Shown: in pieces, positions 37,290 through 49,499 of the stretch
Layout: the number at the start of each line of letters is the position of its first letter
Position numbering within the stretch: position 1 is the first letter of the stretch
The notes under the pieces: generated by a model
Database searches by the model: none
What the model was told of the DNA's origin: nothing
Seen by the model: only the letters and a program-made list of their open reading frames with translations
From: Mesodorylaimus sp. YZB2_4
Taxonomy: Eukaryota > Nematoda > Enoplea > Dorylaimida > Dorylaimidae
Direction: 5' to 3'
Length of the DNA: 64,000 bases
NCBI GenBank assembly: GCA_030248295.1
Contig: JASANH010000193.1
Span: forward strand, 558,001-622,000
Position numbers and translations under genes: made by a program

Positions 37290-37740
37290 CAGCAAAAATG
37301 TCAGTGCGACGAGAAAATGCTGCTTTTTTGAATTGAAATTGCTGCAGTGGTTTGACTATGACAAACCTTGCTTCAGTTGCTTTGCCGTTAATTTAGCGGC
37401 AGCCAGCTGTGTTATCAGTTCGTGCAGGACGAGGGGTACAATATACAAGATGCCGCCACATGTTTTTTGTGTGCTCTCTATACAGTCTGAAAATGAGCGC
37501 GAGCGTATGTTTATACTGTATGTCAGCAAAACAGTGCCGCTACTACGCTATGCTATACTTTACTGTGCCAAAAGCGGCTCCCAATGGCGCTACTTGCCCA
37601 CAGTACTACTATGATGTAATTCAGATAGTATTAGGCGAGATGTATGGAGTAAGAGGAATGAAAGATGATAAAAGTCTCTCTTAGAGGGAAATTAAAGGGT
37701 GGACGCACGTTGACCAAAACCAAATGGGCACATTGTTTTA
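37290..37740. other. 3' spacer of AGMO copy 2
   Basis: No gene recognised; short frames only. Confidence 0.35.
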
Positions 37741-37744
37741 CACG

Positions 37745-38185
37745 CCGCCTCGGTGGTGTAGCGGTGAAAGGCGTGTGTCACAGTTTGCTTGGCAGAGCTG
37801 GAAATCGGTCGGCTGCGAGTTTAACTCTGGCCGTCGGAGAAGTTGGTGAAGTTCTCTCTGCGCCTCGCACGCCTGGTGGTGGTTGACTTACCCTTTATCC
37901 GTTCGTAGTCGATGAACGACGAGAGGCCCTATGGGGCGGAAGGCTCACGAATCCGCGTTCCGTCACGGGGCACAGGCTGGGTTTGGTTGCCCCTCGGGGT
38001 AACCACCGACATCGCTGGGTTGCGACTAACACGCGCCCTTGCCCGGCATGCATCCCGGATGGACCCTAGTCGATGGCAAGATAGGGTCAACCAACAAGCC
38101 CCCTAGCCCGCGGGTAAAGGGCCAAAAATCGACCTCGACTAAAGCGACCACGATGGGTCAAAACAAAAAAACCATTGTTTTACCC
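37745..38185 (+). repeat. SINE-C copy with tRNA-like head
   Basis: Begins GCCTCGGTGGTGTAGCGGTG, which fits a tRNA D-arm/box A, and continues for some 440 bases with the same blocks as 9083-9470: GTGAAGTTCTCTCTGC, GAGAGGCC, GCAAGATAGGGTCAAC, GGCCAAAAATCGACCTC. A poor A-rich end follows. Confidence 0.75.
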
Positions 38186-38544
38186 ACGCCGATTTTATGC
38201 TTGGGCATCAGATGAAAGTACAGTATGCAACAGGGAAATCAACAGAGACATGGCAGCCGACGCAGAATTAAATTAGAAATTAAAAATTGGCAAAACCACC
38301 TTTCAGTACTTGGCTCCATAAATACTTCCAGATGCTCTGCGATTTTACTTTTGCCTTAGGATATCCAACGGGGATAACGAATAAGACACCACATCTTTTA
38401 TGGCTTTTTCCAAGGAGTTCCAGAGGTCGCCAAGGTGCCAAGCACTGGCAAATTTCAGACCCTATCGCCATCGGCATACTAAGCCTATGGTTAAAGTCCG
38501 TAGAAAGCACCTCACCCCTATACTCGCACCGCCGACAAGATGCA

Positions 38545-38780
38545 TAGGAAGCTGCCGCGGCAGAATTAGGAGAATGCGACATCGCAGACCCGACGTTGCA
38601 TGACGACAAGCCATTCAAAATCGATCTGCTACTGGGGTACTACTATCTATTGATCGCTGCAGGAGCCCCAGTCCGAATTTAAGATACAATCAGCATCATT
38701 CCTACCATGTTCGGTCATATTCTTACGTTTTGGAGGTGCGCTCATCATCAGATCTCAGTGGTCAGCAACGAACACTATGT
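38545..38780 (+). mobile_element. degenerate BEL/Pao-like retrotransposon scrap
   Basis: One frame reads ECDIADPTLHDDKPFKIDLLLGYYY, like the segment between protease and reverse transcriptase of BEL/Pao elements (LADP.F....IDLLIG.D.YW), and a hit to ..PT.FGHIL follows after a stop. No LTRs or longer domains seen. The family assignment is tentative. Confidence 0.4.
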
Positions 38781-39966
38781 TCTTGTTGCTAGCGAGCTCA
38801 AATAGTCCCTTGCGAAGCCTGGGCCGCTGTTGCGGCACGAACCGGGATGCCCAATGTCGCCATGACGGAAATCTCAGACTATGAAAACCCAAACAAGTTA
38901 TCATGGCCGCGCATATCTGTTTCTGTGCGGTTTTAGCAATTTTAAACTTACAGCGCGCTTTTTAGGAAAATTCTTCATTGTTTGATGCTTTCCTTTTTTG
39001 TGTACAATAAGCTAGTGTCGAGATAGGCCCTGTCCAATGCTGTGGGTGCACTGGTTCAGCACATTATGCATGGTTTTTTGCGCATTGTAGGCTTTGTTTT
39101 GTTCACATCTCATGACAGAAACGGGCTATGTGCCGAGATAGGCTCACTTCAACCAAATGTAATGGGGAATTGGAATGTCGCTACTGCTGGTGATGATGAA
39201 CATATTATTCCCGTTGCAGCTAAAGCTGGGCTTGCAGCTGCACTCAACTTGGCGATGCCATGAAAATGAATGCAGTTTCTAGTTTTCCCGGCTGGGTAGT
39301 CTCAATGGAAGGGAAAAATCGCTGAGCAAATGCATATACAGCTTGCATGTTTTGGAGTTCAGTCCTAAAAGTGGCTTTACCAATGTCAAACTTCCCACCG
39401 TTTTTGTAAAATTTGAGGTTGGATGAAAGATGTGGAGAGAGGCATTAGAAAGAGTATTCAATTCTGCGTCGGCTGACCTCTCCCTGCTTATTCTAGCTAA
39501 CAGGTTGAGTGAGTGAGTGAGGTATTTCCAATATCGACCAATGCACATTTTTGTGACCCTTTTGCCGACACCCCTAGATAGGAGCGATAGCTGGCGGAAC
39601 TAGCTTCGTTATAGAACTCTACCAAAGTGCCATATTAAACAGGGGTGTCAAATTTTTAGGTTGCCTTGGGTCCAGTCGTCTGTTTCGAACTCCTCGGAAC
39701 CCTTGTCTTTAACCCTGTCTCTTCCTTAGAGACCTAATAACACCGTCCCCAGAGAACTTGCGTCTTACGACTAGACATTTTCGCTTGTGCTGATTGCCGA
39801 AACCAGTTACGCAGTCAACACACGTAGTTTAGCGATTGTCTTTAAAGAGCCAGCACTAAAACTCTGCCGTGCGAACATCCTGTATTATTGCTGCCTGGAT
39901 GCCCATCGCCGTAAACGTCCCTTTACGAATCAAGTGCATCGTCATAGTTGAAGGCATTTGTGGAAA
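38781..39966. other. spacer before AGMO copy 3
   Basis: No gene recognised. A short GAGTGAGTGAGTGAG run lies near 39504. Confidence 0.35.
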
Positions 39967-42900
39967 ATGGTCCTTCCTTTGCCAACTGTAGGGCCTCTGG
40001 GTCGACATTTGAGGCAATTATTTTATTTGGTAACACCGTGGGAGCCGATGCCATTGCTCGTGGAGGAAGTATGCTAGGAAGTGCAAAAAATGTTCCCTCT
40101 CATCTGCTGGCTTTTATGTAGGTGATTCCATGGATTATAGTGCTGATAGTTTTGGAAGTGATATATGGCTGGAAAAAACGGGCTGGCCTATATGGGCTTC
40201 ATGATTCGATAGTTTCTATTAGTGCTGGTCTGGCCCAACAAACTGTGATCATGTGAGTATCATGAGAATCTATCCAGACATAATCTTCTCCACATCTGTT
40301 CTTCTGTAGTCTCTTTTATCGAGCAGTAGAAGTCGATCTCTACTGCCACATCTACAGCAGCTGGCGTATTTGTGAGCTTCCTTGGAACTCAGAATCAGCC
40401 TGGGCATGGCTCCTCGCCTTCTTTACTTTTGATTTCATCTATTATTGTGCCCACCGTGCTTCGCATGGTGCGTCTTTGCGCGCCTACTGAGTGCTTTCAC
40501 TTACAAATTATTTTATCTTCTTGACATAGAAATCAAGTTACTCTGGTCCTGGCATGAAGTCCATCACAGCTCCGAATATTTCAATCTGACGATTGCATTC
40601 AGGTTTGTTTGTCTTGACTGCTTTGCATGGAAAAGGAGGGACAGGCTCGAGCATAAATCATAATGGGATCTTCAAAAGTGGGTGGAGGGAAATTATGCCT
40701 GGTCAGCTGCCAACGTGATAATTTACAGAAATTTTAATGGCCTCATAGAATCCAGTTACATTATTCGATGGAGCCCGTGCAGTTTTTCCATTTCGCATTG
40801 TACAATCTAAACAATGTACAAATCAAATATCTCGATATTACTTAACGCAAAGTCTCTCGGCCCAGTTTCTCTAAGCGTATTGATGACTATAAACATAGGC
40901 CTAAAGCATTATATGTCTACAGTAATTGCTTTCGAGAAACTGGGCCCAGGGGAGTTATTGCTTGTCTGATTCAGTAGTCCATGCAGTATCAGACGCAACA
41001 CTGTAAGTCTAGAAACTAGGCTGTTTATTATAACTTAAGATTCGAACAAAAATCTTTAGAAAACCTGCACAATATTCCTGCAATGGGTACTTCGACTAGT
41101 CAGCGTTGCCTCACGATCAGTGACCCGCAGTGTCCACTGTTGCCAGTCGATGAAGGTCTCTTGTATAGCAGCAAGGTGCAGCGGAGGAGACATAGAATGG
41201 GAATAGCGTCAATATGAATCAGTTTTTCTCAGTATTAGAATATTCAGCGTGTTATTTAAGGGAGCATAGAGTTCCTCAAAGCTTAAGCCGCAGTAATAGT
41301 AAGCCAAAGCAAAAACAAGTTTTTTGCCGATTATCCACAAAGTTATTCAAAATAATCATTGTGTACTTCTAAACCACATGCTAGACACATGCAACCTGAC
41401 TGCATTTTCTTTGGGATACCAGAATGCATTTTTGGGTTTCAGGATCAGTAAGGTTATAATACTGACGAGTATAGGTAAGTTCACTATATCAACAAAATGC
41501 TAAGAGTTCGGCATTTTTCTCTTCGTATTGCTTGGGAGCAAGTGGCTGGACTGTCCCATGTTCGATCCTCGGCGATGGAGGCTTGTTTTCGAACCATAAA
41601 CCCTCACTGACCTCACACGCCAGGCCATAGGTCACTCACCCCGTACCGTCGAGATGCTTTGAGGGGAGAAACACCGACAGGCTTCAAAGCCCACCCGCCA
41701 TTGTCCGAGGAGGTCGGTGTTCAGTCCAGGATGCCCTCGCGTGGAAGTGCTACTAGCGAAGATACGCAGAGGGACGCTGCTGTGTGTGCCGATCTTCGCA
41801 CAGCCGAGCTTGGAAGGTTTGACTGCTGGCCGACTCCAGCCAAAAACGGGTTTCGGCCGACAGAAATTTTAAAAAAACCAAACACCTGGAAAAAAATCTG
41901 CCTTGTGACCAGTCTGCGCCCTTGGCCTTGTTAAGAGGTTCGGCTGGTTTGACGTGACGATGAAAAACTTCATGGTCATTCATTTTAGGCAAGGCGTATT
42001 ACAACCGTTCGTGCAGTCGTGTCTATCTATCTGCTGCACTCCTGATTCCACCCAAGGTTTTCTTTTTGCATGTGACTCTAAATATTACGTACCAAATCTG
42101 GATTCATACTCAAGTGATAGGGTCAATGGGATTGTTTGACCGAGTCCTCAACACGCCATCTAACCATCGAGTACACCACAGTCGGAATAGAGAGTATATA
42201 AACAAAAACTATGGCGGCGTCTTAATGATTTGGGATCAATTGTTTGGATCTTATCAAGCTGAACTCAAATTCAAGCCAATTAAATATGGTACGACTGAAG
42301 CGCTGAACTCGTTTGAATTCTTCTCGGTGCAGGTACAATGCGTAGGATTAGGATAGTCCTTGACATAACTGCTTAAAAGCAAGTTTTTTCAGTTCCTTCG
42401 CGTTAAAACCTTCCTTTTCGGCAACATATTTTCAGCCAGAGCGCTCAGAAGCAAAGATCTCTTTTATAAGGCAGATTCTTCCAATAGCTTATCGGAGGAA
42501 GAAAAAACTGATGACTCGGAAACCTTGTCAAAGGTGAGCTAGGCTGGATAATGCTGATGGTCTAATGCTCAATAAAGTCGTATCTTAAGGTGACACATCC
42601 GAAAATCAAGTATGACACAGGCGTATCGCAGTGGGTGTCACTTTACGCACTATTTCACACGCTCCTGATCCTTATCACGTTCGGAATGATAGCACCATCG
42701 CTTCCAGTAATGCCAAATGTCTGGTCCGTTCGTGCAATCGCAATAACAATTCGCGCTATCTTGCAGGAAATTTCGTGGCTCATGCGCATTGCATTCTTAT
42801 TGGTGGAAAGTTGCATGCTGCAGGCAATCAGCATGTTAATGGAGAAAAAGTAAGTCTTCTACAGAGCGTGTCTCTTAGCGAACAAACCACGCTATTCTAG

Positions 42901-43057
42901 AGCTTATGGGCCAGTTTTTGAAACACTCCGCTGTCTTGTCTACTGCTTGTGTTGTCCGCTGATTTTCCCACCCATCCTACCTGTCGTCCACGCAGTTCAA
43001 GTTATTACGGGTATATCAGCAATTTTGTGGCTTTCAAAGTTCTGGAATCAGCTATAA
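39967..43057 (+). pseudogene. agmo: alkylglycerol monooxygenase, array copy 3, frameshifted by 2 bp
   Basis: Nine exons follow the array plan: 39967-40068, 40122-40252, 40310-40467, 40530-40602, 41989-42332, 42393-42533, 42590-42706, 42767-42849, 42901-43057. Exon 5 is 344 bases, two short of the 346 in the other three copies. The frame breaks between VLQPFVQS and VYLSAALLIPPK near 42020-42027, as if one GT had been lost from a GTGT run. Everything after is otherwise open: SNHRVHHSRN, INKNYGGV, the membrane segments and a normal stop. HRASH and HEVHH of the first His clusters are intact. Exon 6 is more divergent and Ser/Glu/Asp rich. The copy is therefore dead, or the gap is an assembly error. 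Intron 4 (1.4 kb) hosts a SINE-D. Confidence 0.82.
41515..41960 (+). repeat. SINE-D copy
   Basis: Shares ordered blocks with 49500-50240: TTGCTTGGGAGCAAGTGGCT, box-B-like ATGTTCGATCCTC, CCGCCATTGTCCGAGGAGGT, AGTCCAGGATGCCCTCGCGT, GCACAGCCGAGCTT, TTTGACTGCTGGCC and AAATTTTAAAAAAACCAAAC. It lies in intron 4 of AGMO copy 3. Confidence 0.75.
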
Positions 43058-43381
43058 AAACTGAAAGGCGCTTGCAATTTGGCAATTGGAACACTGAAGC
43101 TATGAAGATTCCTGTGGGTTTATGATGCTGTGCCATATGACTCTTATACTTCATAATGTACGATAAATCAAACGTTATCCCGAGTGGATTGGTATAGTAC
43201 ACATGAAATAAAAGCCCCCTTGTTTGGAATCAATTCATGAACTGACTTGAATGATATCTGCCATCTTCATGCACCTTTAACCTGCGCCGCGAGAGCAAAG
43301 CGCACATGCTCACCCAAATCCCACGCAAACAGCAGATTTTCACGGAGATTACGAAACATTCGACAGTCCACCAACTACCTG

Positions 43382-43408
43382 CTATGCTATGCTATGCTAT
43401 GCTATGCT
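43382..43408. repeat. pentanucleotide microsatellite (TATGC)n
   Basis: About five perfect copies of TATGC in a row. Confidence 0.9.
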
Positions 43409-43492
43409 AATTTATCTCTGCCCAAACACTTATCAGTGCACTGAACGGCGAGTACATAAGAAAAACAAGAAACACGAAAACCGTCGAAAGAA

Positions 43493-44100
43493 CTAAAACT
43501 CTGTTGCCAAAATGTGGCTTTTGAACACGTTATAAGATCCAATGGCTACCTCATATGGCATCACTTTTTTATCACGATTCCAGAAGTTCTTTATCACCGA
43601 ATATTCAAAACTTTGACCAAAAGTTTCTTTGATAAGACCAGGTAAGTTCAAGAAGTGTGCTTGAGTCGTGCGCTCATTATATCTTTGACCCGAATCCACA
43701 ATGTGAATGAATCTGCTATTTGTTGGATATGCAGCGTGACCATGGTACAGTTTGTAAACCTTTTAACCTTTTGTAAACCTGTAAACTACCTTTTTGTTCC
43801 TGCCTTCTGTTCAGATGCGATTTAAAAAAAAACAGTTTAACTCTTCAAGGAATAGTCAGTGAATGCCTGGCGCCACAAATCAAATTCGCTGCCGTATACT
43901 CGTGCCATGGATATGGCTTGGTTATTTGGATCCAGGTGTTGTAGAACGTGTGACAGATGTTCTACGCTCACGTGACGGCGGGTTCGGGCTGATATTACTA
44001 GCGAGCGGTCCAAGGTCTTCAATAGCCCAAGCCTGCTAGAAAGTCTTATTCCTGCAGAGTACAGATCATTGAGACCCCGATTCCTGCAACGACCCCTCAC
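43493..44100 (-). other. two orphan minus-strand open frames, possible gene fragment
   Basis: The frame ending at 43493 reads upstream through VDSGQRYNERTTQAHFLNL and beyond its first ATG (HAAYPTNSRFIHI), looking protein-like. A second frame, 44100-43837, contains RRHVSVEHLSHVLQHLDPNN. They could be exons of one unrecognised or decayed gene. No splice join between them could be found. Confidence 0.25.
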
Positions 44101-44574
44101 GATCAGGCGAGTACGCCGCGCCTCCCCGAGGTGCCTGCAACTTGCCTGCCTGCCTGCTGGTTAAATGCACCCGCTCCTAGGACGCTGGCCAACAGCTCTA
44201 CTGTCGTTGGCGCAATAAAGACCAAAGTCGACACCAAAGGATCCTTTACGAAGCACAACAATGCACGACGATGTCTCAGCAGTCCTGGATCTTTGCACAG
44301 ACAAACCAAGTACCTGTCTTGGAGTCAACTCCTGGACACTTCCAGTATGAAGTGATGGGAAACGACTACCCGCACAGGCCCCTTGAGAGTATGCTAACCG
44401 AAGTCCCTGGCTGGCGCCTGGCCTGCCCCGCACTTCTGCCAAATGGGGTCGACAAATACAGTAAGAAGGGTGGCTCCCCACGAATTCAGGACAATTAGAT
44501 GGAAACTAATCGAACAAAAGAAAGAAAGGGGGAGCCCTGATGTCTCCCAGCGGCCTGTTCTTACTACCCTGTCT

Positions 44575-44619
44575 CCCCCCCCCCCCCCCCCCTACCGAAC
44601 CCCCCCCCCCCCCCCCCCC
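44575..44619. repeat. two long C homopolymers
   Basis: Eighteen and twenty consecutive C bases are separated by an 8-base CTACCGAA-like spacer. Exact lengths are likely unreliable. Confidence 0.8.
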
Positions 44620-45197
44620 GACTGCCCTAGTCCCTACAACGCCACAGCTAGGGCAGTTTGCCCCGAGGGTAGGCCCCGAGAATTCTCGACGCCCCAAGCG
44701 GCAATAGTCACAAGACAGCTGAACAAGATTACTCGTACTTTTCTGATTCACCCCAGCGATATGATTATATTGTATGCAGTTCCACTAAACTGTGCCAAGC
44801 GGCGTGAAATTGTGGGTTACAGGCCAAAATTATGGGAATCAAGTAAACTACTGACAGCTATTATCGTTTGAAATACTTTCGAAATGGCCTGCCCATACGG
44901 ATTTGCTTGCAAAAGTAAGTGAAGTCAGATGCAGTTTGGGTGAAAGCTTATTCATGAGAACTTGTTTTAGTCATAAACAAGCCGTCTACGCGTTTGGCCT
45001 GGGGATAAAATTTTCCCATTCTTACGTCACATGCACATCTATTATTTTTCTTTAGTGCCGTCAAAACCAGTTGTACGCAACCTCGTTCTGGCGGAACCGT
45101 CCATCCTACCAGCCCATGTCGCCTATATCAGCACGAGTAAATTCACTCGAAGTCTCCGCAGCTACCAGTGTACAGTAGTAACAGTTCTTGCCACAAG

Positions 45198-48132
45198 ATG
45201 ACGTTGTCCAAGCTTTATGGACCGTATGGCCGGCGTTTGCGCCAGTTGTTTTACTTGGTCACTCCGTGGGAAACTATGTACTCATCATTAGACGAGGTGC
45301 CGGAGTTCACTGATGAGGTATCGATAGTCGAGTTTTTTGTCCAATATATGTTGCACAAAGCTTTTTCCATTCAGGCCATCCCTTGGTTCATCTTTCTGAT
45401 CATCCTCGAAGTTTTTTATTGCTGGAAGAAAGCCATAAAGGGTTCCTATAATTTAAATGACACGATGACTTCCCTTGGTGCCGGTTTTGTACAGACTATG
45501 GTCAAGTGCGTCCAGTTCATAAAGTTTAAAAAAATTTGAACTTTACATGAAGGTTACCCAAATTTTTAGACTGGCCTTGAGGACAATAGAGATATCTCTG
45601 TATGTATGGGTATATGAGCATTGGTCAGTTTATCGATTGCCTTCTGATTCGGCACTGGCATGGCTGCTAACATTTGTGGCCATGGATTTCTGCTATTATT
45701 GGATGCACCGCGGGGCACACGGTTAGTTGGCCAAATATGCAATGATTGGACTTCTGCGCAAGTGATATGTTTTGCAGAGATCAATATTTTCTGGGCGTTT
45801 CATCAAACCCATCACAGCTCAGAGTATTACAATCTTTCGACTGCGCTCAGGTAGGGAAGAAAGGATGTGGATCTCCGTGCTATAATCTGCTTACATGCCG
45901 GGCATCCTCAAAACAATCGCTGGCCTGTTGGTTAGTACCAGTATGCTTCTGGGTCCGTATTTGGACGAATGACTGACGATGAGCTTTCATGCGGCACAAA
46001 ACCCAGAGCAGAACCGAATCTTTCGACCGGCGGCCGCATTTATAATAAGCAAAGCTGGGGAAAATTTTGCCTCCTATCCGACGTGTGCCATCCTAAATTT
46101 AGGGTGTATCCTAGCTGACTATAACAGTTGCCCCTAGTCCAGCTGCAACATGATAATTCAAGCAGCTGTGGCTCCTCGCAAGGGGCGTTTATTAGAGGAG
46201 TCTCTTCAAGCATAGCGATTTTATCCCAATCACAACCTTAACACCGCCTTCTGATGCTTCAGACAAAGCGCATTTCAACAGCAGATTGCCATTCTCTTCT
46301 ACCTCCCTCAAGCTCTTTTCATTTCGCCCCACATGCACATGACCCACGAAGTTCTCAATCGACTGTACCAATTTTGGATTCACACACCAACTATCAATCG
46401 ACTGGGGCCCATAGAATGGATTCTCAATACCCCATCGCACCATCGGGTCCATCACGGTCGCAATCGATACTGCATCGACAAGAACTATGCTGGCGTATTT
46501 ATAATTTGGGACCGTATGTTTGGCACATTTCAACCCGAACTTGAGTCCAGCCCGGTCGTGTATGGATTAACTCAGAATATCAATAGTTATGATGCTTCAA
46601 AGATTCAGGTACAGAATGTAAAAGTCAATCTGGCAGGTCTTCTAACTTGATCATCTTTTTTGCTTACAGCTCAGTTATCTATGGCACATTCTTTTCGAGA
46701 AAGTGCCTTCAGTCAATGGAATACCCAATAAGCTAAAAACTGTTTTCTTCGGCCCGGGCTGGTCTGTCGGGAAACCGCGCTTGGGAGATTTGAATGACAT
46801 CCCTGAGGTAAGTGAGAGAAAATCTAGACTGTTGCATTAAAAGTGATTTTGATTGCTGCAGAATTCTCATCCTGAGCTAACGCATCCGAATGTGTTGCAC
46901 TGTACTGTTCGAATGTCTCACGAGGTTTAAAATTATGTGACCAACGTTCCAAACGTCTTCGCAATCTCCGAGAATGCTTCTTCTCACCGCCAGTCCTCAT
47001 TTTGACCAGTCTTATAACTAGTGTAATACTGAACTGAACGACCGGGTCAGTTACTGGAGGGATGGACGCCAAAAACCCAGGGCAGCCATATAAGTCTTCC
47101 GACCTAGTCCATGTGAAATCCTTTGGCCTATCATGGGGAGACAAGTGCAGACAAGTGCATTCACGCCTAATACACATGGCTGAAACATCCCTGACGGGAC
47201 ACGCTCTCAGCTGCTGGCTCTGTGCAGAATGTCGATTGACAGTCGAGCCTCTACATCAGCATCCTTTTAAAAAATTATGAGCAGTGGGAATTTTCGACAA
47301 AACGACGAAAGAAACTTTGATGATTTGATTCCAGAACTCACAGAAAAGCGTCTGGCCATTTTCCCTTCGCATGTTTCCGAGCATTTTCTCCAGGCCAAAA
47401 ACGTGCCTGCTTTTGTCTCAGAAACTTATCGCTAATGTAGGCTAGTCAAAAATTAAAATTTGTTTTGTTTACTTCGGTTTTTGCGCTCTATTCGCATATG
47501 ATGAGAAAAACATCTTGGCTTTCACCCATGGCGAGCAGCTCAAGCCTATAACTGGGAGTCAGAAACGTGCCTTACTTTTGTCTACCAGACGCAGTGACTC
47601 TGCAGTATATTTTTTCAGATTACCTATCCAGTTCGGAAATACCATTCAGGCGTATCAGGATGGATATCGATATATGTCTTTGTTCAAGGCTCTTTTTCTG
47701 TTATTGCGTACGATTCGTTTGCAAAGAAGTTGAAGGTACTCTTTGCTGCTTGCAGCATTGCACATTTAGATTGTTTTCTTTAGCTTTTACCCTGGTCGGT
47801 CAGTATCCAATTTGCAGCGGCAATGGTCTTTTCAACATATGTTTTGGGGGGCATCATGGAGAAGAGGTACGTGTGTGTTCTATATTGAACACGGGTGCAA
47901 TATATGAACGAGCTCTGATTTCAGCCGATGGTGTCCGTATCTTGAAATCATTCGCTGTCTTTCATTCTTCTTCTGGGTTTTCCCTATGGTTTGGCCTCAA
48001 GGGCATCTTCTAAGCTTTTTGCAAGTAGCAATGCAGATATCACTCCTTATTTGGGTAGTAGCTATGGTAGCATCAAGACGAAATGTAGCATTGTTCAAAC
48101 TTAATGGGCATGGCAAGTCGTGCGCACACTGA
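45198..48132 (+). CDS. agmo: alkylglycerol monooxygenase, array copy 4
   Basis: Nine exons: 45198-45317, 45375-45505, 45570-45721, 45778-45850, 46263-46608, 46670-46807, 47619-47735, 47784-47866, 47925-48132; 455 residues. Exons 1 to 8 have the same lengths as copy 1 (120, 131, 152, 73, 346, 138, 117, 83). All His clusters are intact: HRGAH, HQTHH, SHHRVHHGRNRYCIDKNYAG. Here NTPSHHRVHH and FFGPGWSVGKPRLG are the forms closest to vertebrate AGMO, so this may be the most conserved copy. The exon 3 donor is ordinary (G|GTTAGT). Introns 4 and 6 are longer (about 410 and 810 bases). An in-frame ATG ten codons upstream exists at 45168; the internal start matches the copy 1 N-terminus in length. Confidence 0.9.
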
Positions 48133-48937
48133 CTTGTGAGTGGCAAATATCAGTCCACACTGTATCGTATGACGGTAGCTGCTATTGTAGGATATTTTTA
48201 CTGACGTGCTCGAACTTGTATTGCAGAATGCATCCTGCATTTGCAGAGTCATGTTGTTTGCACATTTCAGTCATCCGATCAATGGAAAATGGAGTTCTGT
48301 TTCAGCACATCACAAAATCCAGGTATGCACACACTAGACGGTGAATGGACTCACAATAAGCTAAATGATTTACCCAGCCCCGAGTAGAATAAAGTGCCCG
48401 CCATGCGTGGAGGCAAACAAGCCTTCGTCAATACTGTAGGTGCACGGACAAGACTGCCAGACGAGCCTCCACTAGCCAGACAATCAAGTCAAGTGCACAG
48501 GTCGATAACCTGTCATACACTTATTATACCCATGGTGTTGTGCAGGAGCTGGACTCACGGTTGTACCAAGAAATACAGAAGGTTGAGCATCGTATATTTT
48601 ATGCATTCTACAGTACATTTATCTTTTAATTTTGTTGCCTTTGACTTTAATTTTAAGAAAATAAGCAAGGGCGGAAGAGCTTGTAAATATGATGAAGTCC
48701 TCCCAATCACTCCGACCCTAGTCACAAATTTTTTGCTTGGTCGATCGCTGCTCGAGTATGTTGGTGGTGCCAGTGAGCTCTTCATGCAGCAAATGGGTAA
48801 ACGCGTGCCGGGGGGGGGGGGAAGGGAAGCAGTCGGCTCTTTCTGGGAGTGGGAGCGAATTTGAAGTGTATACTTAAATAGTTTGATTGACTGGTGCAAA
48901 ACGTCGCAAAAATTTCGGGGAATCAACCGAATAGTCC
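48133..48937. other. spacer after the AGMO array
   Basis: No gene recognised. A G homopolymer of about 11 bases lies near 48811. Confidence 0.35.
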
Positions 48938-49022
48938 AGTTCGTGGCCTGGTGGCCAGGCGTTTGCCGCTCACGCCAGGTGCGTACTTTACTTACGAACC
49001 AGTGTTCAACTCGCGGACTGGC
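48938..49022 (+). repeat. partial, divergent SINE-A head
   Basis: GTTCGTGGCCTGGTGGCCAG then GCGTTTGCCGCTCACGCC and a box-B-like GTTCAACTC resemble the SINE-A head. It has no tail and stands just before a full copy. Confidence 0.5.
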
Positions 49023-49043
49023 CCCCAAAAGTGTAATTAGTTC

Positions 49044-49200
49044 GGGTCTGTGGCCTAGCGGTTAGGCGTCTGCCTCTCAGGCTGGGTACGCATTTGAAAG
49101 GGGAGGCTTCGACTCCCTCCTGGGTAAGTCAAATATGTGTTCCTTAGCCCTCGAGTGCGCTTGTACGGTGTTTGGCTATGGATAAAGTATGACATGACAT
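49044..49200 (+). repeat. SINE-A copy (tRNA-derived, LINE-like tail)
   Basis: Head: GTCTGTGGCCTAGCGGTTAG (box A), CTGCCTCTCAGGC in the anticodon-arm position (resembling tRNA-Glu CTC), then GGCTTCGACTCCC (box B). Body: TTCCTTAGCCCTCGAGTGCG. Tail: GATAAAGTATGACATGACAT, matching the LINE at 28085-28853. Confidence 0.88.
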
Positions 49201-49499
49201 GTACTCAGGGAGTCGGCCGTTCAGATCACAGCCTTACTCCGTCACTGCTGACACATTCACAAATTCGCACCATCAGTTAATTCAGATTGGCACGCTATTG
49301 TGACCTAGCTCAGACATCTTCTCACGCCATCCTAACTTGGGGTAAGGTCAAATTTCGGACCTCTGCTGTAGGTGGCAACTGGGAGGAAAAGAGGCCATGT
49401 AGGTTCCAGTTTTTGATGGCCAACTGGAAGTACCTTGTCGTAAATGGAAGCAGAAAACTGGAAGCCCGCAGTTTCAGTTGGCTCGCGCGCGTTATCAGT

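Noticed and set aside
38280-38618. 112-codon minus-strand frame
   Set aside because: It lies opposite a plus-strand stretch resembling a decayed BEL/Pao element and shows no protein-family features of its own.
43382-43408. CRISPR-like repeats
   Set aside because: A simple 5-bp microsatellite without spacers, in a eukaryotic genome.
44506-44751. Gly-rich minus-strand open frame
   Set aside because: It is only the translation of the C homopolymers.
49044-49120. Functional tRNA gene in the SINE-A head
   Set aside because: Box A and box B are present but the acceptor stem does not close, and the same head recurs with a shared non-tRNA body and tail, so it is a retroposon.
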